A stretch of 64,000 nucleotides of DNA from the NCBI GenBank assembly GCA_023053575.1, contig JAKZAP010000026.1, forward strand, positions 1-64,000, given 5' to 3'. This document shows positions 31,442 to 43,262 of this stretch, piece by piece (within the stretch, counting starts at the first letter, position 1; the number at the start of each line of letters is the position of its first letter). The DNA comes from Branchinecta lynchi. Its lineage: Eukaryota > Arthropoda > Branchiopoda > Anostraca > Branchinectidae. The notes under the pieces are model-generated. The model was not told the DNA's origin. It saw only the letters and a program-made list of their open reading frames with translations, and made no database searches. The position numbers and the translations under genes were made by a program.

Positions 31442-32699
31442 AATTCAGACACAGATTAAGGCCAAATAGCTAGTCATATGAGACAAGACCAAAGGTTTCG
31501 ATGGGATCCCAAAAAGTCAATATCTGATCCAGACAACTGGGTCTTGTCTTAGCCAGATCCAGTCATCGCCAGACTCCTTGGACATTTTTACAGTTACAAT
31601 TCAGACACAGATTAAGGCCAAATAGCTAGTCATATGAGACAAGACCAAAGGTTTAGATGGGATCCCAAAAAGTCAATATTTGATCCAGACAATTGGATCT
31701 TGTCTTCTCCAAACTCCTTGAACGCTTTTACTATTAAAACTCAGAAACAGATTAAGGCCAAATAGCTAATCATCTGAGAAAACAAAGTTCAGATACGGAT
31801 TCAGCATGTGTGTTTACCCCTATAAGTCATATCTGTTTTGACGAAAACTTCCTGCCACTTCTGCCAATTTCCCGGTTCCGGCCGAACTCCAGAACTACTT
31901 GTCCGGCGAAAAAAGAAAGCTCAAAGACGAAATCAGGGTATCTTCTTTTCCCAGTAATGAACATCTAATCAACTTCAAATAGAAATTTAGCTTATAACAC
32001 ATTTACCGATTCCAGCCGGATTCCGGTCGAACTATATGTCCGGGTAAAAGACGATTGTCATACAGGGACTCAGCATCTCTTCTTACCCCTAAATCGCTTA
32101 TCTAATCAACTAGAAATAAAACTTTGACTTCCAACAGATTTCCGGTTTTGGCCGGATTCCGGACGAACTACATGTCCGGGTAGAAAATTGTATCACGTAA
32201 GTGTTCAGCATGTCTTCTTGCCCTAAATCGAACATCTAATCAACTCCAAATAAAACTTTTAATTTTGACAAACTTTCCGGTTTGGGCCGGATTCCGGTCG
32301 AAATACTTGTCCGTCGAGAAAATAGTTTTCACCATCGTCTTCAGCATGTCTTCCTACCTCTAAATCGAACATCTAATCAACTTCAGATAAAACTTTTACT
32401 TTTAACAAACTTTCCGGTTTTGGCCGGATTCCGGGCGAACTACTTGTCCGATGACAAAATGGTTTTCTTCATCGTTATCAAATTAGCTGTTTCAAAATAT
32501 TTTGTTTGTCCCTTAATTTGAACCCCCACCCCTAAATGTAGGGCTACAAAGCCCATCCGACGACCCAACGAATCCTCACACCAAGTTTCATCAAAATATC
32601 TCATTCCCTTCGAGAGTTATCGTGCTTACAGACGGACAGACGGACAACTTTTGCGATGTCATAGGTATCCCTCCACTTACGTTTTGGGATCCCAAAAAA
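31442..32699 (+). mobile_element. Family A element with duplicated left unit
   Basis: After the LINE, sequence resumes with TTCAGACACAGATTAAGGCC. A second left end follows (31484), then a third (about 31636), so the left unit of about 155 bp is tandemly repeated. The main body carries at least six degenerate units and ends CCCTCCACTTACGTTTTGGG followed by ATCCCAAAAAAC. Confidence 0.75.
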
Positions 32700-33179
32700 C
32701 AATGTGAGGAATTTGCCCTTTTGCATCACTGGCATATTTCAGGATAACCACAGGCCACAGTGCCACAGCCTTTGAGGCGGGCTAGAGCAAGTTCAAACTG
32801 CTTAAAACTTGATGACATGAGTATAGGGTTACCAGTAAAGCGGGAAAACTACGAAAATTGACTAATCTTCAGATCGGCAGGCACACTTAGGCACTGGCAA
32901 TCACCTTTTGGTCAGTGGCCCGGTGGACAGTGGGGCCTGCAGGAGTTTACTACTCTTACATCTCATACAGCAACAGGTAATCCAGATTATGAAATCGAAG
33001 AGATTCATGAAAGACTAACAGGTCATGAAAGTCACATAAACGTTTATATTTAGAACCTTTCTGTGCTAGTGCTGAATACGGTACTTAAAAACTGCCCAAT
33101 TCATTGGTTCTGGTTGCTCATGCCGGCATTTTTCTCCGTCACTTCATTGCCGGACGTTTCTAAGCCTCTATATCTCTAG

Positions 33180-33367
33180 ACGAGGCAAATTCTTCACTGA
33201 TCGCCGTTCATTTGGTAAACCACAAGACTCTGATAGAAACTTGGAAGAAGTCTGAGATCGTTCAACATTGGTACGACAGTTCCCGAGGCCCGAAATCGAA
33301 GTTCTTCAGCTTCACCTCAAGGGCAGTTAGAGTAGATGTTCCGGGGTTGTACTGGATCTATGCGCAG
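33180..33367 (+). CDS. TNF ligand, exon 4 (start of TNF homology domain)
   Basis: Acceptor ATATCTCTAG, donor GTAGTT. Residues 138-200. SSLIAVHLVNH is the first beta strand (the AHL motif of TNF ligands), and VDVPGLYWIYAQ is the highly conserved GLYxIYxQ block. An N-glycosylation sequon (NSS) starts at residue 141. Exon end at the Q of IYAQ is in phase 0, and LYYIQL follows in exon 5. Confidence 0.85.
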
Positions 33368-34224
33368 GTAGTTGGTATATACTTTATTTGCCTCTTTCTT
33401 GTTCCTGTATGGCCGGTATCGCGTCCCCCCTCCTCAAACTCATTTCATCTCTCGAAGCCTAAGTTTAATCGTTCACCCCCTCGGCAAGACTCACTATATT
33501 TTACAAATTTTGAAGTAGGCTACACATTTAGGAATTGCTGGTTCCCACTAAAACCTGCAATTCGGGATAGCCTACGCTAAACGCTGGGTATGAATCAGTT
33601 TTCATAATTCGACTAAAGTTTAGCAAAACAACCATTAAATATTCTTTTTGTTACGTTAGGAAGCACAGCAAATGGCATAAAGTCCAAAAATTGCGGAATT
33701 TGTACAGACTTTATATCTACGAACACGAGCGACATATTACTCACGGTGAAAACGGCTCTTGTTGCAGAAACAACACGAGAGCTGTTGAAAGCTGAATGCC
33801 ATCCTTCAACGTTGTTGTTAGTTCTTGGAAGGTCGAATCTTTAGGTTAAGTATTTTAGTTTCCGAGTTTGTGCAGTTGAAACCACACATAACACGCACAA
33901 AATTGGTGATGATCGCAAATAATGCTTAGAACGACCAGTCGAAGTTTCGCAGTAATAGAAAACCTGATTACCTTGAATTCAGTTTCTCTGTGTTTTGTAT
34001 ACGGTAGTCCTTTACAACAGCGGTTTTCACGGGCTCTCCCAGTCCTTCTGAAAACAAGTTGACTGCAATCAAGAACATATCCCAAAAAAAGAACGATAGG
34101 ATTAAATAGCTGAGATTGGTTCGGGGATTAAAAATAGTGATTCAAAGATGGATTTAAACAACCTCATGTGGAGGGGTGGCAGTTTTGTTTGGATCCAAAG
34201 TAGCATTCGGAAATCAAATTTTCT

Positions 34225-34400
34225 AAAATGTGACGAATCGCCCTAATAATGAATTGTCCTAGTGACCAATTGTCCTATGACGAGTTGTCCGTGTGACCAA
34301 TGTTCATGTGACGAAGTGTCCCTGTGACTAATTGTTCGTGTGACGAATTGCCTGTGACGAATTTGTCCTGGGAAGAATTGTCTGTGCCAGTCTTTTGACC
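34225..34400. repeat. Minisatellite, 15-bp unit
   Basis: About ten imperfect copies of GTGACGAATTGTCCT run across 34250-34400, in TNF ligand intron 4. Variants include GTGACCAATTGTCC and GTGACGAAGTGTCC. Confidence 0.75.
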
Positions 34401-34469
34401 AATTGTCTTAGAATCCTCTGTTGTTATGTAGATGCCCCATAGCACCTTGCTCTGCAATAGTCCTCCTCG

Positions 34470-35374
34470 TAGGAAATGGGATATTTCGATGGAACTTGGT
34501 ATGAGAACTCTTCGAGTCAAGGGAAAGGTCGAGTTCGTAAATGGGCCCGATAGCTGCATGTTTAGTGGAGGTGGAGGGGTTTCAAATTAAGGGGCGAGAG
34601 AAATATTTTTTTAAAGATAATGAGATAGCTGATTACGGGGTAAGACGACATCCTGAACATGAAAATGAAAACATTTTCTCGCCCAACAAGTAGTTCACCC
34701 GGAATCGGGCTAAAACCGGAAAGTCTGTTAAAAGTAAAAGTTTTATCTGAAATTAATTAGATATCCGATTAAGAGGTAAGGAGACATGCTGAATTCGAAT
34801 ATGGAAATGATTTTCTCGTCTGACAAGTAGATCGGCCGGAATCCGGCCAAAACCGGAAAGTTTGTCAAAAATAAAAAGATTAATCTCAAGTTGATTAGAG
34901 GTTCGATTTAAGGATAGTGAAACATGCTGAATCCGATATGAAAATTATTTTGTCTCCGGACAAGTAGATCGCCCGGAATCCGACCATAACCGGAAAATCT
35001 GTTAAAAGTAAAAGTTTTATGTGAATTTCGTTAGGTGTTCGATTTACGGGTAAGAAGGCATTCTGAATTCGTGTATGACATCATTTTATACCTGGACACA
35101 TTTCACCACGAATCCTGCTGAAATCGGAAAATTTGTTAAAAGTTGAAGTTTTATGTGAATTTGATTATGGATATAAGGATTGGAGATACGTGAATCTGTT
35201 TTTGAACTTTAATTTATTTATTTTATTTTAATAATCAGGCTTAAACCGGAAATTTGGCAAAAGTAAGGCAGGAACTTTCGTCAAATTAATTCTCCGATGA
35301 TTACCATTGGACCGCTACAAGACCCGATTGTCTGTAAAACTTAAATTTTGGGATCCCATCGAAACTCTTCGCTT
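34470..35374 (-). mobile_element. Family A element, slightly truncated
   Basis: Minus-strand copy in TNF ligand intron 4. It has the unique block with GATATTTCGATGGAACTTGG, then tandem units with CCGGAATCCGGCCAAAACCG, and ends GGGATCCCATCGAAACTCTT. The outer end with the inverted CCCTCC motif is missing. Confidence 0.7.
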
Positions 35375-35619
35375 TTAGAGTGTTCGGGCTACGGAACGAG
35401 TCCGTAGCCTGATATAGTTGTATTTTGTCTCCGGTTTGAGCAGGCAGGACTATTATTACGGCTTTATTCAGCTATATATTTAGTTTGTGGTCCAGCAGCG
35501 TTAAACCATATGTTTACATTGTAGGCTATTCACTCGTGTAAAGGATCTGTCAACGGTTTATCAAGTGAAATAAATAATAAAGAAAGATGCCCGAAAATGG
35601 GCTATTGCCGTAATGGCTC

Positions 35620-35835
35620 ATCTCGGCTATTAGGCCCCGTGTTTGACTGGATATGTGAATTCCAGCTTAGCCAGGGTGTGTGAACTAGCTTAATTTGGGA
35701 CTTCAGGATTGACTGCGGCTGAACTAGCCCTTATGACCGGTTTCCTGACTGATTCCGGGGCAAGTGGGCGTCTAAGGTGTCAGAATGTCTTCAGCCCACA
35801 CCCCAGGAGCCTTAATAGCGTCACAAAATCTCGTC
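35620..35835 (+). repeat. Repeat J, copy 1
   Basis: About 200 bp here match 62335-62560. Shared phrases are GGTGTCAGAATGTCTTCAGC, GGACTTC.GGATTGA and TGGCTCATCTCGGCTA in related forms. Class unknown. Confidence 0.6.
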
Positions 35836-35839
35836 GAAC

Positions 35840-36970
35840 ACTCGCCTATCCTCTCAACCCACTGCCATGTGAGTCAGGAGGACGAAACTTGGCAGGTAAG
35901 CTAGGGACCCGACAAAATTTGCGTCGAGGTAGTAACTTCCTCGATCCAAACATTCAAAGGGGAATGGAAGGACGAGGAATCTGGAATCTCAACTTGACCA
36001 TTGGCAAGAAAACCTGTCAGATGTTCCATTCCGGACCGGATTTCTTGTGACACGCTTAGAGTGGAGTGATCATGATGGAACTTGGCGAGAAGAACAAGCG
36101 TAAGCCTTTGTATTGTTCACAGAGCCGGCGCGGATCCGGGCACTCTGTGGGGGGGGGGGGGGCGAATCGTGGCACGCGCAAGATTCAGGGGTCAGGACGG
36201 GAACTGGTCTGAAGGAAATACACAAGCCGTAGATAGATCATATATAGAAGATAACCTTATCTTGGAACTGCGGGGTCATGTAAATCTTGTAACATGCATT
36301 ACTCCGGAAAAAGAGACCTGATTCTAATGGAACTTCACAGGTGGCAAGAGCACACGTCCTAGATGTTCCATAATCCATTCACTGGTACTGATCGGATACG
36401 GTAGCTGGGGGAGGGGGGAGTTTGAGGGGGGAAGGAAACCTTGTGACACTAGAGATTCTAAAGTGGGTAAGGAAACCTTGTGACACTAGATATTTTATTC
36501 TAAACTTACAGATGGGCTAGAACGAAGAAACTTAGCGGACTGACCTGTAAATTATCATTTCCGAGATCCGAATTTTCTCTGTATAGGTGTTACCAATAAA
36601 CAAACAACAAGAGCTACGAGCTCTTGTAGCACCTGTCGCGAGTAGGTGGTGTGAGAAACGAGAAAGTAAATCTGACCATTTTTCCGGAAACTCCGGTACA
36701 ACTCCCCACCGTGCTCGGATCCAGTCCAGACCCTAAACTATGTCATCTAAGGCATACAATGTGTCTACTTTCCAAGTTTCTTTCAAATTACTCCACTTGT
36801 TTCAAAACTATGCGAGCCACAACATTTCCGGGACTCCTCCACTGTGGCCGAATACGACTCGGACACATAAACTTCGCATAAACCGTGTCAGCGCGAACCT
36901 TGGCTGATATATATGCTAACTACTCTTGCAAGTGCCACATGAGCTTTCAGTTCTCTTTTTCTTATTGATG
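35840..36970 (-). repeat. Family B, diverged minus-strand copy
   Basis: Segments such as GATCATGATGGAACTTGGCG and the terminal CTTGCAAGTGCCACATGAGC with TTTCAG (near 36925-36955) identify it. It includes a G-run at 36150 and a palindrome GAGCTACGAGCTC at 36610. The acceptor of TNF ligand exon 5 lies a few bases beyond its end. Confidence 0.55.
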
Positions 36971-36983
36971 CTTTTCGTTTCAG

Positions 36984-37142
36984 TTGTACTACATTCAGCT
37001 TCAGAGTGAAGGAGGGTTTGACATCTGCATGGAGGACCGACAGAGTTTGAGCGGCCCATGCAAAGTTATTGCACGCTGCACTACCAGCAAGACTAGCGAT
37101 GGCGACAATACCTGTTTTACTGGAGCAGCTATGTCGTTAAAG
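36984..37142 (+). CDS. TNF ligand, exon 5
   Basis: Acceptor TTTTCGTTTCAG, donor GTAAAG, phase 0 at both ends, residues 201-253. LYYIQLQSEGGFDI continues the TNF fold. Cysteines at 226, 232 and 244 lie in the region where ectodysplasin has its paired cysteines, and DNTCFTGAAMSLK corresponds to the conserved NTCxT....LK block. Confidence 0.85.
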
Positions 37143-37249
37143 GTAAAGCCTTATTCAAATAGGTGTAATAAGCTGAGTAGTGATGTTTACATCTACTACG
37201 CACCTTTGTTCAGATAGATAGATAGGAAGGTTATTGTACAAATCGACTT

Positions 37250-38885
37250 ACTTTTGTGGTTATAGACCAAATTTGCGATCATTGCAAAAAAAAACAGCAC
37301 AAATTTACAACACATGTTTCAGATGTCAGTACACCTACAAATCTCTCACGCTTCGTTAAAAAATCGCACGAACTCAGGATTCATACCTAGCATGTTCTGA
37401 AGGTACAGGACAGAGCTTGAGAACCCTAGAACTTACCACTCGTTCTGGTCGATTTGTAACATTTTGGTAGGGTGGACGGAGTATCTGGGAGTATAGAGGA
37501 TGGGATACCATGGCTGAACCGAAGTCAGTGCTTGGCTCTTTTCTGCGTTCATGCAGTGTTTTGAGGTTAAAGTGTTTTAAAGTGTAGGAGTATGGAAGAT
37601 TCAGTCCACTACGAATAATAAGAAGAGCCCGCTTTTGTTTTTTTTCCAGTTATCTCTTTGTTCCTGCAATAATGAAAAGTGCGTATTCCTGGGTGTGTCT
37701 AATGAAAAAAGTATAAACACATAGTAGGTGACATTCATGTTCAAATTGAAAGATAGGTTCTTATCCATACGATGTTCAGTGCTGCCACAATGGTGTACAA
37801 TTTTTCGAGCTTCTTAAGATCAGAAAAAGTGTTCTTGAAGTACACAAGTAAAATTTGACGGCCATTATATTGTAAAGATCTAGTAAATTAATGTGTGGAC
37901 AGCAGTGTTCCTCGAAGTAACTGTAAGCAGTCGTAACAGAATAAAACATGTACTTTTCGACAAAAAGTTTTTACCTCAGCGTTCATCAAAGTATAACGTT
38001 AACGCCCTCTGTGGCAACCTTGGCGAAGCTCCTGTTTCCTCGGCTCGCTGACGGAGCCCATCCAAGGACTTGATTGGCTCTGCATATGACAAAACAGAAC
38101 CCCGTCTAAAAGACGAATATATATGCGCCAAAAAAGTAAAAGACTATATTGGTAGAAACTGATGTGCCTGGGTCCCAGCGGTAGTCATTTTATTAGGTCT
38201 ACAGTAGTGCTACTTTATTAAAATAAATTCCCTACCTCCATTAGCGAAAAAGTACAACAGAAGAAGCATAAGACCTGCCTATAAAAATATGCTGTTCGAA
38301 AAAGTTATAATAGTTAACATACCTCCATCTCGGTTCATATCGGTATAACAACCTCGACGGCCATTATCAACCTCGCTGCGCTCGTCTGATATTTTTCATA
38401 ACCTGCTTCGCCTTTGTTATTTTCCGATATCAACTCGATGTCTGACCTTTAATACCAGGATGCTCAGTTTCAACAGAACGAGACAACTGACATACCATCT
38501 GTTAATGTTACAGAAAGAGTCAGACTTGACAGAAAGAAGATAGAATTGTCTTTTGAGACTTTAAAGCACATATCTTACCTGAAATGATCTTTAGTGACGT
38601 TCAGAGATACCTTTTTGGAAAACATCTATGCTTTCCCCGTGAAAAAGCGATTTTCTTAATGGCGATCTTCCAAGCTCCCCTCAAGGCGGAGGTTCGACGC
38701 AAAATATTTGAAAATGTGCCCCCGTGTCCCATGTAGTCGACGTCGCATTTTAAAGTTTTGACGTGGGTGAGCTTCTGATCGTGCGCTTGACGCGTTTTTC
38801 CGCGGCACAATTCAACACATTTGTCGCGGAAAATGTGTGCCATACTCCACCACAAATTGAACCTCGTGGAAACGTCGTTTTGGCT
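37250..38885. other. TNF ligand intron 5, no recognised repeat
   Basis: Nothing firm. Near 38345-38400 ACAACCTCGACGGCCATTAT resembles the reverse of 22310-22340 (GGCCGTCGAGGTTGTTATAC), an additional low-copy repeat. A minus-strand ATG frame at 38625 ends in a donor-like GTAAGA at 38577, unsupported otherwise. Confidence 0.35.
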
Positions 38886-38889
38886 GTTT

Positions 38890-40320
38890 TTATGGCACTT
38901 GCCCCTCGGCCATGTGCCATATTGCTATCGTAGTTTCCGTCGGTCAGCCGGGTTTTGCTAGTTCTTCACATAAGCTAGGACGATGAAACTTGGCAGGCAT
39001 ATCAAGGACCCGACCAGATTAACTTTGAAATATCCACTTCCTTGGTCCGATCATCTGGGGGGGGGGGAGGGAGACGATAACCGGAAAATTGACCTCATGT
39101 CTCGGACGACCCACTTCAAATCCGGACAGGATCCAGTGACTTTGGGGGATTCCGAGGGAGGAACCGAAAATCTCGGGAAAAGCTTGGAGTGGAGGGATCG
39201 GATGAAACTTTGGTGGGAAGAAGAAGCAAAATCCTAGACACGTCGTTGACATAAACGGATCAAAATTCGGGCACCATGTGGTGGAGTTGGGGGCACCGGA
39301 ATTGGGCGATCCCGCGAGCTGGGTACTTGGACGATGAAACTTCGTAGGCGTATCAGGGAGCCGAACAGACTGACTTGAGAGTAGTCTTTTCCCGATCCGA
39401 CCATTGTAGGGGGAGTGGAGGGATGGGGATCCGGAATATAATGCCATGCATAACCTTTAAACGGGTGATCAGATTTGAATGAAACTTGGCATTTTGGAAA
39501 GAGGTATCGTTTCAGATCTTCCTTGTCAAGTTTGGACCGGATCCGATACTTGTGGAGGTTGGAGGAGGGCACCGCAAATCTCGCGAGACCCTTAGAGCCG
39601 AGGGAACGGGATGGAATGTGGTGGAAGAACAAGCGTAAGCCCTAGAAACGTTAATGAACAAACCAGATCGTATTGAGGCTCTTTTGGGGAAACTTCCCTA
39701 AACTTTTTGACTTGCACAAAAGCCAAACAAATGAGTTTTGAATGGGATGCAAATTGGACAGTAACAGGCTAGATTTTTCATTTGGTGTCCGGACCAGATC
39801 TGGTCACGGTAGGAGAAGGATGATGCGCGAATCGGAAATTTGCAGATAAGCTCCAATTCGAGTCAAACTTGATAGACGGGAAGAGGAGATGGCAGGGATT
39901 CGAACTTTACATGTCCGAGTCGTATTTGGCCACAGTGGGGGGAGTCGGAGGGAGAGTCCCGGAAATTATGTGGCTCGCGTAGGGGTCAAACGAGTGAAGC
40001 TATTTGAATGAAACTTAAAAAGTAGAGAGATCATATGCCCTGGACGTCATATTTTTCCGGATCGGATCCGAGTACGGGGATGAGGGGTACCGGGATTTCC
40101 CGAAAATCGCCCAGATTCGAGTGAAATTTGATAGGGGGTGAAGGTGCCTTAGATGATCCATTTATGTGTCTGAAGCAGATTCGGACGCAGTTGGAGGGGG
40201 GGGGGATAACGGAAATAGTGGAGTACATCTAGGGATCAATCGAGTGATTTGCCCTGGATGATACGAGGCGATCTCGGAAATGCTGAGACTCTAGTGAAAT
40301 CTCAATAAATAGAATTTCAG
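38890..40320 (-). repeat. Family B, two or more minus-strand segments
   Basis: Starts with half of the terminal hairpin (TTTATGGCACTTGCCCCTCG and GGCCATGTGCC) and runs through several reverse-complement body blocks (GATGAAACTTGGCAGGCATA, GATCGGATGAAACTT). Polypurine composition creates long antisense open frames that are not genes. Confidence 0.6.
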
Positions 40321-40738
40321 GCTTACGTCGTCACCATTCTGTACTAGAAATACCCTAAGTTTTGTTTCTATCTACCTGTCAACCCAGTTTTATTGTTTGG
40401 CCATGGATTTGCCGCTAAGTTTCACTTCCCGCCCTAATCGAGCCACAAAATCATCGAACACCACCTCGAATTCGTTCTTTTCAAATTCCATCCAAAAAAA
40501 CATTTTGGTTAAGGTAACACGCTTGCTGGCAACGCAAACGACCGCGGAAACACCCTTTTCGAGTCACAAACACCTTGTGGAACCACAGAAAAGCCTGGAA
40601 GGAAGACCTTCTTTATACTCGTACTTGTGCTTTCGCAGTCCAGCCCTTGTCGGCTCGCGTCGACGGATGGTAACCGTACGCAATAGTTGACCCTAGTAGT
40701 TTGAAAAGAAAAAAAAACTAATAACCTCTTCCGTTTAG

Positions 40739-40837
40739 ACTGGGGACGTCATTTACATCCGATTATTACACCTCCGTCGTCGGATGAACTTCAGTCCCGG
40801 CAACTGCTTTTTTGGCATGGTGAGACTCGGTGATTAA
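40739..40837 (+). CDS. TNF ligand, exon 6 (C-terminus)
   Basis: Acceptor CTTCCGTTTAG, phase 0. Encodes TGDVIYIRLLHLRRRMNF and ends FFGMVRLGD before TAA. The terminal strand FFGxxRLG is one of the most conserved TNF-ligand features and matches the ectodysplasin ending closely. With this exon the spliced coding sequence is 858 bases, 285 residues plus stop, with no frame break. Confidence 0.88.
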   Translation, partial: TGDVIYIRLLHLRRRMNFSPGNCFFGMVRLGD

Positions 40838-41178
40838 TGTGATAAAAGATGAATCAGCTGTCACTCTATCTTATTTTGACCCGTTGGAAAGCCGTCTTTT
40901 GTCTGGAGAAAGTCAGGAAAAGAAAATTTGAAACTCGGACCTCATATTGTACTAACGACTGGCGAGCGAAAAGAGTGATAAACGAATTGTACAGGCCAGT
41001 TGCTCGCCATTAAGTTTTTTAGAACGAGAATCGGGCTAAAGTGGATTTTTTTGTTAGCTTCGAAAGCTGCCAACTGCGTGAATGTCGTCGAGAAATTTTT
41101 AGAACCAAATTGGTTAGAATCGATTATCATTTTACCCAACCCGAAATCGGTATCATTCTATTTACATGCAAGAGATGA
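40838..41178. other. Probable 3' UTR of the TNF ligand gene
   Basis: Sequence after the stop codon. I see no clear AATAAA before 41425 (GAAATAAATG). Transcript end not assigned. Confidence 0.3.
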
Positions 41179-41340
41179 CACTGTAAACAGTTTCTCCGAG
41201 AAAGGATTAAGGTTAACTGCAGTATTTGCTACTGGGATTAATCTTATCGCTATTGGGATAAGATTAATCCGAATTATAAATCAGTAGAGACAATATTAAT
41301 CCCAATAGCAAATACTGTAAGAGGTTTGTTTTTTACAGTG
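41179..41340. mobile_element. Palindromic MITE family C, best copy
   Basis: 162 bp from CACTGTAAA to TTTACAGTG. Inside, TATTTGCTACTGGGATTAAT is mirrored by ATTAATCCCAATAGCAAATA, and the centre is again palindromic (GGGATAAGATTAATCCGAAT). Target duplication not clear. Confidence 0.75.
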
Positions 41341-41567
41341 AAGGCAGTTTGAGCTCGAGTGACTTCAAATTCGGTCAAATATTACGCTTCATTTCTTGTT
41401 CTCAAATTATCCCGTAGGCCGCGAAATAAATGCTGTGATTTGGTTTGTTTGGATTTTCCGAAGTTCTCGGACCGACGAATCGGACGAGAACTGCTGATGA
41501 TCGATCAGTGATGTGCGTCTAAAGTTGACTAACAGACGAAGAACCGTTGATGATGTACGTTTGTTGC

Positions 41568-42112
41568 GTTTCAGCAGATACCATGGTATCCGTTACCGCG
41601 GTAACTGGATCTGCAGTTAGTCGTTTTTGCAATTACTGTGATATGCATGATATCACGGTTGCTCTGCTAAAACGACTATTGCCGAAATTGCGCCTTTCCA
41701 AGTTACCCCTAAAGAAGAAGTGATATCCAGTCACATCAGTAGGTGCTAAACTTCTCTCTGAGATGACGTGATATGATGTTTCAGATGCCACGATCAGTTA
41801 CCACTTTGACTTTGACTTGCTTTATTTACTACTAAATACAAAATAAACTATAAAAACACGCAACCGCCCTGGGAAGGCTCAAAAAGCCTGATGATGGAGG
41901 ACTGTAATCCTCTGATTCTCAACCTATATCAAATTTCACAAAAAAAATTGCGGACCGTGGTATCTGAATATCATATACCACGATAACTGGCCAGATACCA
42001 CGATAATTGCAAAAACGCCTTTTGACCGTGGTATTAGATACCACGTTAACTGCGAAAACGAGTTTAGACCGTGGTATCAGATGCCATGGTATCTGCTAAA
42101 ACGCAACTTATG
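41568..42112. repeat. Palindromic MITE family D, copy 2, interrupted
   Basis: Same ATACCACGGTAACTGC/GCAGTTACCGTGGTAT blocks as 11942-12245 in reverse order. About 150 bp in the middle (41795-41945), starting GACTTGCTTTATTTACTACT, do not belong and look like a retroelement tail inserted into the palindrome. Confidence 0.6.
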
Positions 42113-42119
42113 AAAGTGG

Positions 42120-42890
42120 CTGAGCCTCGTCACTGCAAGCCCATTTCTTGCATTGAGGCAAAGTCGTACAACATCACAACCTTTAGAAGTTGAATGTGAA
42201 TTGGTTCCGTTTGTCAAAGTGAGTGATTCATTCCCTTGATATTCCATGTTTTGTTTGTAGTTCTCGTTCGACTGTGCCAAGTATATGCCTTACCCTACAG
42301 TGGTGCTTAGTTCTTGTGAGTTATGGTATAAAGTAGGCTTCGTCGCTCAGATCCCACAGTTTTACTCTTAGCCAGTTCAAGGCTCAGGCATTTTTTTATT
42401 TTTAACCTGCTTTTTGGATTATAGCGGAGTACGAGTAAAATGCATAAAGTAAAATACACATATTAAAACACTAAACAATACAATGTAAATGAACATGACT
42501 ACATTCTTTTCCTATAGTTTGAAAATACATTCTTTTCCTATAGTTTGAAAACGCACTATTTTTAAAACAAAAAGCACGCATTGTTTGTCTTTTCTGGAGA
42601 GTAAGACGTTGGTGATCATTTTATTGGCTCGTGATTTAAGAAAATGAGTGTTTTTAGCAAGCGTTCGAGGATAAATACGCAGTTCAGTTTTCTTTTTACT
42701 TTCGTGTGTTTTTTTTCGTTTCTCATTGCATTCACAACCATGGGTTTGACAACTCTGTCAGAATTCTCCGTGTGTTCTCTGCGTATTTCAGTGACATTCC
42801 CTAGCGTTTCCAGTGCTGTTGGACAACCCCAGGGTTGGTTATGGCATTTGGTGATAATTAACTGAAGGATCAACTTTTCACACCAGCTAA
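42120..42890. other. No recognised gene
   Basis: A direct repeat of TACATTCTTTTCCTATAGTT lies at 42497 and 42524. Open frames on both strands near 42.6-42.9 kb overlap each other and have no motif. Confidence 0.35.
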
Positions 42891-42894
42891 CTTG

Positions 42895-43262
42895 TTAGAG
42901 CCACACTGTCAGAAGTTTCACACAAGGGTGCGCAGTTTTTACAGACAACACTCGGGGTGTAACCTGTCGTAGTATTGAAAATGTTATGCATTTAATGTTA
43001 TACATACCAAGCATTGCCAAAAAACCGCAGAATCTGCGCCACCTACTGACTTTTCTGTTTGTCCTCATGATATCGGAAAAGGCAGCAGATGGCGCAGATT
43101 CGGCGGTTTTTTGGCTCCTCCTGGCAATGTTTGACATAACAAAAATTTGACGGGTAACGTCTTCAGAATCACAACACATTACATCCCGATGGTTGTCTGT
43201 TAATTGAAACTGCCCATCGATGTATTTATCTGTTATAAAACTTACGACAGTTTAATAAGCAT
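42895..43262. repeat. MITE family I, diverged copy
   Basis: CTGTCAGAAGTTTCACACAA, TACAGACAACACTCGG and the right part GTTGTCTGTTAATTGAAACT relate it to 14117-14489. An inner palindrome with GCGCAGATTCGGCGG and CCGCAGAATCTGCGCC is stronger here than in copy 1. Confidence 0.6.

Noticed and set aside
36082..36321. 79-codon frame with a poly-glycine stretch
   Set aside because: The glycines come from a G-run within repeat sequence.
38577..38625. Minus-strand ATG frame ending in a splice donor within TNF ligand intron 5
   Set aside because: Only 16 codons and no partner exon; donor-like sites are common by chance.
39019..39632. Two minus-strand frames of more than 130 codons
   Set aside because: They fall within family B sequence of biased composition inside a TNF ligand intron.
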